Assembly: GCA_902496275.1 (NCBI GenBank) | Contig: CABVAC010000011.1 | Location: 1 to 48,253 of the forward strand | Direction: 5' to 3' | Origin: an uncultured Collinsella sp. | Lineage (GTDB): Bacteria; Actinomycetota; Coriobacteriia; Coriobacteriales; Coriobacteriaceae | Length of the DNA: 48,253 nt | Shown: in pieces, positions 6,856-13,735 of the stretch | How positions within the stretch are numbered: the stretch's first letter is position 1 | Layout of the letters: each line of letters begins with the position of its first letter | The notes under the pieces: model-generated | Database searches by the model: none | Told to the model about the DNA's origin: nothing | Seen by the model: the letters and a program-made list of their open reading frames with translations, nothing else | Program-made: the position numbers and the translations under genes

Positions 6856-8580
6856 GTGGACGAGGAAGCAAGCATCATCCTGGGGGATGCCATCGCCTTT
6901 TGCCAGCGCGACGGCCAAGATGCACGCCTCATCAACATGCTGGGGCAATCGCGCGCCATAAGCCTGACCGAAGATACGCTCACGATCGAGGCCCCCTCGC
7001 GCTTTGCCATCGCGCAGCTCAAAAAGCATCAGCCGACTATTGAGGCCTATCTGGAAGAAATCGCCTTTGCTCCGATCGCGCTCGACATCGTGGCACCGCA
7101 AGGCGCAACGGCCGAATCTGCTGCCGCGACGGTGCCCGCCACGGCTCCCGCTGCTTCCCCTGCGGCGCCAGCCTCCGCAGGCGACGTGCCGACAATCGAG
7201 CACCAGCACAGCGATGTTTCCCGTGAAACCATGGCACCGTTGCCGACCGCCGCTGCGACGTCAACGAACGCACCCGTCACGCACATGCCCATCGCTCATG
7301 ACGCAGCGGCGGGCGCGGATTCGGGCATTGCAATCAAGAACACGCTCTCGGCCGATGATTTTCGTCGCATGATGAACCAGATGAAGGGCGGAGCGCCGAC
7401 TAAGTCCACGCAAGCCGCGACCCCCGCTTCACCCATGCCGGCACCGACCGTGCCGGCCGAGCAGAATGCGGATGGAGCCCCGCTCGCCGCGAACTCAAAA
7501 TTCACCTTTGAGAACTTTGTCTACGGCCCCGAGAACAGCCATGCCTATCGCTCGGCACTCAAGTTTGCCGCCCTCGCGGACGAGCGCGGCACGTGCACAT
7601 CACTGTTCATCTACGGCAAATCGGGCCTGGGCAAGACGCACCTGCTGCTTGCCATCAAAAACGAGCTCGCCGAGAAGTCGCCCGAGATCAAGGTCAAGTA
7701 TGCCAACTCCCAGGCATATCTGGACGACCTGATGACCGAGTTCGACCGCCAAAAGAAGAGCAACGCCCCTATCATGCAGGCATACCACGGCGTGGACGTG
7801 CTCATCATCGATGACATCCAAAACATCATCGGCAAGCGCGCGAGCGTGGACTACTTTTTCCAGCTCATGGACGAGTTCATCCGCAACAACAAGAAGGTCG
7901 TCATCGCGGCAGACCGCGCCCCCAAGGACCTGAGCATGGACGAGCGTCTGACCAGCCGCTTCAACGCCGGCATGCTCTGCCTGGTCGCAGAGCCCAGCTA
8001 CGAGATGAAATACAAGATCTTGCAGCGCTATTACGAGAACACCATCGTCGCCGCTCCCGAGGCAGGCGACGACTCGCTGCTGGCGGCCTATGGGGGCGAC
8101 AGCGGGCACCTGACCGACGAGCACTTTAAACACATGGCCGAGGTCTCGGGCACCAACATCCGCGAACTCGAGAGCTTTTGCGAGCGCTGCGCCGGCGAGG
8201 CGGGCGACCGCGAGCGCGAGGGCGGGGAGCTCACCTTTGACGATATCGACGCCATCGCCAGCCAGTACTTCGACACATCGGCCAAAAAGATCAACGTCCA
8301 GACGGTTCAGTCCGTCATCGAAGAGCAGTACGGCGTGACGCACGAGGAGCTCATCGGCCCGCGTCGCAACGCCAATATCGCCAAAGCACGCCATATCGCT
8401 ATCTACCTGGCCATCGAGATGTGCGAGATGACGACCACGGCGGTGGGCGCCGAATTTGGCAACCGCAACCACTCGACCGTCAGCACGAGTTACAAAAAGG
8501 TCCAGAAGATGATCCAGGAAGACCGGACTGTTACCGAAGACCTCAAGTCGCTGCGCGATAAAATTACACTGCGCTCGTAG
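6856..8580 (+). CDS. dnaA: Chromosomal replication initiator DnaA
   Basis: 574 residues, longer than the common 440-500 because of a long linker. DnaA binds origin boxes with ATP and opens the duplex. Domain I spans about 1-80; domain II is an Ala/Pro-rich linker of about 130 residues (80-210). The AAA+ core begins at FTFENFVYGPENSHAY (216), with Walker A GKSGLGKT (254-261), Walker B VLIIDDIQ (DD at 319-320) and the SRF sensor region. A loop with EAGDDSLLAAYGGDSGH lengthens the lid area. Domain IV ends with the DNA-binding signature NRNHSTVSTSYKK (from 536). The start is GTG at 6856, with GGGAG 5 bases upstream. A parS-like site lies within the linker codons. Confidence 0.98.
   Translation: MDEEASIILGDAIAFCQRDGQDARLINMLGQSRAISLTEDTLTIEAPSRFAIAQLKKHQPTIEAYLEEIAFAPIALDIVAPQGATAESAAATVPATAPAASPAAPASAGDVPTIEHQHSDVSRETMAPLPTAAATSTNAPVTHMPIAHDAAAGADSGIAIKNTLSADDFRRMMNQMKGGAPTKSTQAATPASPMPAPTVPAEQNADGAPLAANSKFTFENFVYGPENSHAYRSALKFAALADERGTCTSLFIYGKSGLGKTHLLLAIKNELAEKSPEIKVKYANSQAYLDDLMTEFDRQKKSNAPIMQAYHGVDVLIIDDIQNIIGKRASVDYFFQLMDEFIRNNKKVVIAADRAPKDLSMDERLTSRFNAGMLCLVAEPSYEMKYKILQRYYENTIVAAPEAGDDSLLAAYGGDSGHLTDEHFKHMAEVSGTNIRELESFCERCAGEAGDREREGGELTFDDIDAIASQYFDTSAKKINVQTVQSVIEEQYGVTHEELIGPRRNANIAKARHIAIYLAIEMCEMTTTAVGAEFGNRNHSTVSTSYKKVQKMIQEDRTVTEDLKSLRDKITLRS
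7215..7230. promoter_or_regulatory. Degenerate parS-like site within dnaA
   Basis: TGTTTCCCGTGAAACC matches the consensus parS at 14 of 16 positions. It encodes D-V-S-R-E-T in the poorly conserved domain II, where the DNA is free to hold a site. ParB tolerates such changes in other bacteria, but binding here is unproven. Confidence 0.5.
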
Positions 8581-8818
8581 GTAAATGGACACAGCTGTTG
8601 AAAACTTGTCGAAACCACGGGCATAAGGTGTCTAAAACCCAACCCGCGGTGATGAAAAGTTTTGCGCAGGTTTTGAACGTGGAAAACCACCCCTGTTGCA
8701 CACAGGTTGCTGTCGATTCTCTTTCTGGGTCCGACCTGCGTCTTTGGGAGTAATCAACAGTTTCGTCAGTGCTATTACTATTATTAAGATATTTATATCT
8801 ATAGAAAGGTATTAAAAG
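8581..8818. other. oriC: dnaA-dnaN intergenic region: probable origin unwinding site
   Basis: 238 bp. It holds a reverse DnaA-box TGTTGAAAA (8596-8604) within a 17-mer shared with the rpmH side, a CGTGGAAAA (8679-8687) and TAATCAACA (8751-8759). Twelve bases later come five consecutive triplets CTA-TTA-CTA-TTA-TTA (8772-8786), whose lower strand reads 3'-GAT-AAT-GAT-AAT-AAT, matching the DnaA-trio consensus. An AT-rich stretch with the palindrome AGATAT-TT-ATATCT (8787-8800) runs up to dnaN. The order box, GC-containing spacer, trios, AT-rich DNA is that of a basal unwinding system. The dnaN promoter and ribosome-binding site (AAAGG) also lie here. Confidence 0.75.
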
Positions 8819-9922
8819 ATGAAGTTCACCGTCAGCCAGAGCTCGCTTACACAAGCCATCGGCGTCGTTATGAAGGGTGTCGCTTCGGCATCCACCCTCC
8901 CCATCCTGTCGGGCGTGCTCGTTAAGGCCCAAGACGGCATCTTGGAATTCCAGACCTCTAACTACACCATCTCGATCCGTCATCGCATCGCGGCGCATGT
9001 CGAAGAAGAGGGCGAGATGGTTATCCCCTGTAAGATGCTCTCCAATATCACCAAGACCCTCCCCGATGCCCCGGTCACCTTTGAGCTGTCCGAGCGCCAG
9101 GTGCTGATTGGTTGCGAGAAGAGCTCTTTTAGGCTGAACACGCTCGATGCCAATGACTTCCCCGAGTTTCCGGCCTATGCCATCGAGAGTGCCGTGGAGC
9201 TGCCGACCGATGTCTTGTCCGAAATGGTCGGCCGCGTGTGGCGCGTCACCTCGACCGACAAGGCTCGCCCCATCCTGGGCGGCGTGCACATGAAGGTCGA
9301 GAACAACACCGTACGCCTGGTGGCGACCGATTCCTTCCGCTTGGCCGTGTGCGATACGCAGGTCGAGACCTCGACCCTCGAGGGCTCCTTTGAGCTCAAC
9401 GTTCCGGCTGACGCCTTTAACGACGCGCTGAACATCATGGCCAGCCAGGCGACCATCATGATTGGGGCTACCGACACCCAGGTCGTCTTCGAGGCCGGCA
9501 ACACCACCTACGTGTCGCGTCGTATCGAGGGCGTGTACCCCAACTACAAGCAGCTCATCCCCGATTCGTGCGTGACGAGCGTCAAGATCGACGTCGCCGC
9601 CTTTAACGCCGCCCTCAAGCGCGTGGCCGTTATCGCGAGCGCCAACCCCGCCGTCAAGTTCGAGATCGATGTCGAGAACGGTCAGATGGGCCTGTCCTCC
9701 ATTTCCAATGACCAGGACCTTGCGCAGGAGACGATCGATGTCGAGGCCGAGGGCGAGTCGGGCACCATCGCCTTCAACTACCACTACATCTTCGGCTGCC
9801 TCAATGCCCTGTCCAAGGAGAAGGAGATCACGCTGGAGCTCAAGAGTTACTCGCAGGCGGGCATCTTCAAGTCCTACGACAAGATTAACTACCTGTACCT
9901 GGTCATGCCGGTCCGCATCTAG
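8819..9922 (+). CDS. dnaN: DNA polymerase III beta subunit (sliding clamp)
   Basis: 367 residues, full length. DnaN forms a ring around DNA that tethers the polymerase and recruits repair factors. The three-fold repeated clamp architecture is present: MKFTVSQSSLTQAIGVVMKGVAS at the N-terminus, the central RPILGGVHMKVENNTVRLVATDSFRLAV, and the conserved C-terminal end YLVMPVRI that contributes to the partner-binding pocket. It follows the presumed unwinding region and precedes recF by 9 bp. Confidence 0.98.
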   Translation: MKFTVSQSSLTQAIGVVMKGVASASTLPILSGVLVKAQDGILEFQTSNYTISIRHRIAAHVEEEGEMVIPCKMLSNITKTLPDAPVTFELSERQVLIGCEKSSFRLNTLDANDFPEFPAYAIESAVELPTDVLSEMVGRVWRVTSTDKARPILGGVHMKVENNTVRLVATDSFRLAVCDTQVETSTLEGSFELNVPADAFNDALNIMASQATIMIGATDTQVVFEAGNTTYVSRRIEGVYPNYKQLIPDSCVTSVKIDVAAFNAALKRVAVIASANPAVKFEIDVENGQMGLSSISNDQDLAQETIDVEAEGESGTIAFNYHYIFGCLNALSKEKEITLELKSYSQAGIFKSYDKINYLYLVMPVRI

Positions 9923-9931
9923 CGCTGCGCC

Positions 9932-11038
9932 ATGACCATGTTCGCCCGCGATCTTTCCGTCGCGCGCTACCGCAGCTTCGATAGCTATCGCCTTGCCCTG
10001 GACGAGGGCGTGACGATACTTGCGGGACCCAACGCGGCGGGAAAGACCAATCTCATAGAGGCGCTGCAGCTGCTGACGAGCGGCGCCTCGTTTAGGCATC
10101 CGACCGCAGCCGAGCTCGTCCATGACGGCGTGGGCTCGTGCAAGATCGAGCTGAGGCTCGAGGGCGACGGCCGCGTGCTTGATATGGGATTGAGCGCGGA
10201 GGACGGTAAGCGCTCGTTTAGCCGCAACGGTAAGAGATGCTCTGCCGCCGGTGTGCGCGGGGTTCTGCCGAGCGTGCTGTTTTGCCCCGACCATCTGGAC
10301 ATGGTTAAGCGAGGCGCCAGTGTGCGCCGCGCCGCCCTCGATGACTTTGGCATGCAGCTGAGCGCACGCTATGCCGATCTTGCGAGCACCTATGGGCGCT
10401 GCGTGACCCAGCGTAACGCCTTGCTCAAGGAGACTTGGTGCTGCCGCGAGATGCTCGGCGCGTGGAACGATTCGATTGCCCGCGCGGGCTCGGCCCTGCT
10501 CGTGCACCGGTTGGCCCTGCTCGACCGGCTGGCGGGCCATGTGCACACTGCCTACGGGCAAGTGGCGTCCGGTGAGGCCGCCAGCGTGACCTATGCGTCC
10601 ACGCTGGGGGATTTGCCCCAGGTCGAGGATCGCGAAGAGCTGAAGGGCTGGGCGTACGAGCGCATGCTGGCTGCCCTTGATGAGCACGCCGACGAGGAAA
10701 TCCGCCGCGGCGTGACGTTGGTGGGACCGCATCGCGACGAGATTGAGTTTACCGTGGCGGGTCGCTCCGCCCGTTCATTTGCCAGCCAAGGACAGCAGCG
10801 TACACTGGTGCTGTCCTGGAAGGTGGCCGAGGTTGCCGTGGCTCGCGATGTCCTGGGCACCGCCCCACTGCTGCTTTTGGACGACGTGATGAGCGAGCTC
10901 GACGGCGAGCGTCGCGGCGCTTTCCTGCGGCTGATCGGCGATGATATCCAGACGGTCATAACCACGACCAACCTGGGGTACTTTACCGATGACCTGCTTG
11001 ATCGAGCCAAGGTGGTGAGCATGGGTGAGACGTGCTAA
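9932..11038 (+). CDS. recF: DNA replication and repair protein RecF
   Basis: 368 residues, the usual size. RecF is an SMC-like ATPase that helps RecOR load RecA at gapped DNA. Visible are YRSFDSYRLALDEGVTILAGPNAAGKTNLIEAL (Walker A about residues 30-37), the signature region FASQGQQRTLVLSWKVAE and Walker B LLLLDDVMSELDGERR. The ATG at 9932 is followed by a second in-frame ATG at 9938; neither has a strong ribosome-binding site, so it may depend on coupling to dnaN. It overlaps the next gene by 14 bp. Confidence 0.97.
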   Translation: MTMFARDLSVARYRSFDSYRLALDEGVTILAGPNAAGKTNLIEALQLLTSGASFRHPTAAELVHDGVGSCKIELRLEGDGRVLDMGLSAEDGKRSFSRNGKRCSAAGVRGVLPSVLFCPDHLDMVKRGASVRRAALDDFGMQLSARYADLASTYGRCVTQRNALLKETWCCREMLGAWNDSIARAGSALLVHRLALLDRLAGHVHTAYGQVASGEAASVTYASTLGDLPQVEDREELKGWAYERMLAALDEHADEEIRRGVTLVGPHRDEIEFTVAGRSARSFASQGQQRTLVLSWKVAEVAVARDVLGTAPLLLLDDVMSELDGERRGAFLRLIGDDIQTVITTTNLGYFTDDLLDRAKVVSMGETC

Positions 11039-11588
11039 TTACGAGCGCGAGAGCGAGACGGTCGCCTTCAGCGGGTTTTTGAACGCAGAGCGCCAGCGCA
11101 TCCTGGCGGCTGCAACGCCTAAGCGCCGTGCGCAGATGGAGGCCGCCGAGGAGTCGCGCACGGTCTATCGCGCATGGAACGCGGTGTGCTCGGGCACGCG
11201 CGAGGGACGGCATGTGACGGGACTGCGCTACCTGCCCGAGTCCAATGAGCTGCTGGTATATCTCGACTCGCCCTCGTGGACGCAGGAAATGACGCTGTTG
11301 CGCGAGATCATCCGCGCACGCATGGAGCGCGCCGGTGCGCATGTGGACGGCCTGGTGTTCAAAACCACCGCGCCCGGTCACACACCGCCCGCCGCCAAGG
11401 AACGCCTGCGCCCGGCGCCGACCGAGCGACCGCCGGCCCCGCACGCCGACCTAAGTGAGGCCGAGCGTACCGAGATCGAGCGCCAAGTGGCGCCCATCGA
11501 AGACCAAAAACTGCGCGAGGCCCTCGAGAATGCCATGAGAGCCAGTGCCGAGTGGGCCAAGGGCGTGCAAAGCAAAAAAGAGCCTTAA
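11025..11588 (+). CDS. DUF721 protein, DciA-like (possible helicase loader/operator)
   Basis: 187 residues. Residues about 40-110 fit the DUF721 domain, with the conserved W in YRAWNAVC, a strand pair around LLVYLDSPSWTQEM and a following helix. DciA-type DUF721 proteins help place the replicative helicase DnaB on DNA in bacteria without DnaC or DnaI; no dnaC or dnaI homologue is visible in this window. The C-terminal part is Pro/Ala-rich and then helical. It starts with GTG at 11025 within the end of recF, and a terminator follows, so dnaN-recF-this gene form one unit. The recF-DUF721-gyrB order is typical of actinobacteria. The specific DciA role is inferred. Confidence 0.8.
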   Translation: MRRANYERESETVAFSGFLNAERQRILAAATPKRRAQMEAAEESRTVYRAWNAVCSGTREGRHVTGLRYLPESNELLVYLDSPSWTQEMTLLREIIRARMERAGAHVDGLVFKTTAPGHTPPAAKERLRPAPTERPPAPHADLSEAERTEIERQVAPIEDQKLREALENAMRASAEWAKGVQSKKEP

Positions 11589-11615
11589 ATCGCATCTGGT
11601 GGCCTTGTAGAGCCA

Positions 11616-11644
11616 AATACCCTCGTTCCCGAGGGTATTTTTTT
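11616..11644 (+). terminator. Intrinsic terminator after the DUF721 gene
   Basis: A 10-bp perfect stem (AATACCCTCG / CGAGGGTATT, TTCC loop) is followed by a run of Ts. It separates the dnaN-recF unit from gyrB. Confidence 0.9.
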
Positions 11645-11693
11645 ACGATAAACTAGTAAGGCTGTACACATTTTCTTGACTGAAGGAGGACGT

Positions 11694-13724
11694 GTGGCAA
11701 ACGAAAACGATTACGATGGCGGCGAGATTAAGATTCTCGAAGGTCTCGAGGCCGTTCGTAAGCGCCCGGGCATGTATATCGGCTCGACGAGCGCCAGCGG
11801 TCTGCATCACCTGGTGTGGGAGATCGTTGACAACTCCGTCGACGAGGCCATGGCCGGTTTCTGCACCGAGATCCAGGTGACGGTCCACGCCGACAACTCC
11901 ATCACGGTCGTCGACAACGGGCGCGGCATCCCCGTCGACGAGCACCCTGTTAAAAAGATCCCGACGCTCGAGGTCGTTATGACGATCTTGCACGCCGGCG
12001 GTAAGTTCGATAACTCGGCCTATAAGGTCTCGGGCGGCCTGCACGGCGTAGGCATCTCCGTCGTCAACGCACTGTCCAAGCGCGTGGTCGTTCAGGTTCG
12101 TCGCGATGGCAACACCTACGAGATGGAGTTCTCGCGCGGCAAGACCGTCAAGAAGATGGAGGTCGTGGGCACCTCGGATTCGACGGGCACCACCGTCACC
12201 TTCTGGCCCGACGACGAGATCTTCGAGACCTGCATCTACGATTTCGATACGCTGCACAACCGTCTGCAGGAGACGGCGTTCCTCAATAAGAACCTCAAGA
12301 TCGTGCTGACCGACGAGCGCGAGGCGACTCCCCACGTGGAGGAGTTTTGCTACGAGGGCGGCATCATCGACTTCGTCAAGTTCCTCAACGAGGGCAAGGA
12401 CGTCCCCGAGGCCTTTAAGGAGCCCATCTACATCGAGGGCAAATCGGACCCGGACGCTCCCGTGGCCAAGATGGGCGAGGTCGAGGTTTCCCTGCAGTGG
12501 AATAGCGGCTACGGCGAGAACGTCATGTCGTTTGCCAACGACATCTACACCCCCGAGGGCGGCATGCACCTTGAGGGCTTCCGCACCGCGCTCACCCGCG
12601 TGATCAACGACTACGCGCGCAAACAGAACCTGCTCAAGGAAAAAGACGCCAACCTGACCGGCGACGATGTGCGCGAGGGCCTTTCGGCCGTTATCTCGGT
12701 CAAGCTGCCCGATCCGCAGTTTGAGGGGCAGACCAAGGCCAAGCTCGGTAGCTCCTATATGCGCGCGCTCACGCTCAAGATCGTGACCGACGGCCTCGCC
12801 GATTACTTGGAGGAGCATCCCAAGCCCGCCCGCGAGATCGTCAAGAAGGCGCAACAGGCCTGCAAGGCGCGCAACGCCGCCCGCAAGGCGCGCGAGGCGA
12901 CCCGCCGCAAGAGCCTGCTCGAGACGGCATCCCTGCCCGGTAAGCTCGCTGACTGCTCGGTGCGCGATGCCGAGCTGACCGAGCTCTTCATCGTAGAGGG
13001 CGACTCGGCAGGCGGTTCGGCCAAGGACGGCCGTCGCCGAGACATCCAGGCGATTCTGCCCCTGCGCGGCAAGATTCTGAACGTCGAGCGCGTTGGTGAC
13101 CATCGCGCGTTCTCGAGTGACACCATCCAGTCGCTGATTACCGCGATCGGCTGCGGCGTCACGACGAGTGCCGGCGACGGCGGCGACTTCGATATCACCA
13201 AGGCGCGCTACCACAAGATCATCATCATGACCGATGCAGACGTCGACGGTGCGCACATCCGCATCCTGCTGCTGACGTTCTTCTACAAGTACATGCGTCC
13301 GCTGATCGATGCCGGCTACGTCTATGTCGCCTGCCCGCCCATCTTTGGCATTAAGGTGCGCAACAAGATCCACTACGTGTATCCCAATGGCCGCCAGCCC
13401 GAAGACGAGATCCTGCGCGACACCATCCAGAGTCTGGGCCTGAACCCCGACGATAACGACGAAGACGGCAAGGCCAAGGATGGCAAGATCACCAAGAAGC
13501 GCAAGGGCTATACCGTCCAGCGCTACAAGGGTCTGGGCGAGATGGACCCCAAGCAGCTCGCCTCGACGACGATGGACCCCAAGACCCGCATCCTGCAGCG
13601 CGTGTCGATCGAGGACGCCGTGGTGGCGGACCGCGCCGTGCGCGAGCTGATGGGTTCCGAGGTCGGCTATCGCCGCGAGTACATCGAGAAGCACGCGCAT
13701 GACGCACGATTCCTTGATGCTTAA
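11694..13724 (+). CDS. gyrB: DNA gyrase subunit B
   Basis: 676 residues. GyrB supplies the ATPase and TOPRIM parts of gyrase, which adds negative supercoils. The GHKL ATPase has WEIVDNSVDEAM (E43, N47) and DNGRGIP; the TOPRIM domain has EGDSAGGSAKDGRRRD (E435 onward) and the metal-binding MTDADVDGAHIR (D514, D516, D518). A lysine-rich insert (EDGKAKDGKITKKRKG) interrupts the C-terminal region just before RYKGLGEMDPKQL. The GTG at 11694 is chosen because GAAGGAGG sits 4-5 bases upstream; an earlier in-frame TTG at 11676 would put the ribosome-binding site inside the gene. gyrA follows by 11 bp. Confidence 0.98.
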   Translation: MANENDYDGGEIKILEGLEAVRKRPGMYIGSTSASGLHHLVWEIVDNSVDEAMAGFCTEIQVTVHADNSITVVDNGRGIPVDEHPVKKIPTLEVVMTILHAGGKFDNSAYKVSGGLHGVGISVVNALSKRVVVQVRRDGNTYEMEFSRGKTVKKMEVVGTSDSTGTTVTFWPDDEIFETCIYDFDTLHNRLQETAFLNKNLKIVLTDEREATPHVEEFCYEGGIIDFVKFLNEGKDVPEAFKEPIYIEGKSDPDAPVAKMGEVEVSLQWNSGYGENVMSFANDIYTPEGGMHLEGFRTALTRVINDYARKQNLLKEKDANLTGDDVREGLSAVISVKLPDPQFEGQTKAKLGSSYMRALTLKIVTDGLADYLEEHPKPAREIVKKAQQACKARNAARKAREATRRKSLLETASLPGKLADCSVRDAELTELFIVEGDSAGGSAKDGRRRDIQAILPLRGKILNVERVGDHRAFSSDTIQSLITAIGCGVTTSAGDGGDFDITKARYHKIIIMTDADVDGAHIRILLLTFFYKYMRPLIDAGYVYVACPPIFGIKVRNKIHYVYPNGRQPEDEILRDTIQSLGLNPDDNDEDGKAKDGKITKKRKGYTVQRYKGLGEMDPKQLASTTMDPKTRILQRVSIEDAVVADRAVRELMGSEVGYRREYIEKHAHDARFLDA

Positions 13725-13735
13725 GAGGAGGTAAC

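Noticed and set aside
8564..10732. A 722-codon minus-strand open frame across dnaN and recF
   Set aside because: Both covered genes are certain; long antisense frames are usual in GC-rich genes because of codon bias.
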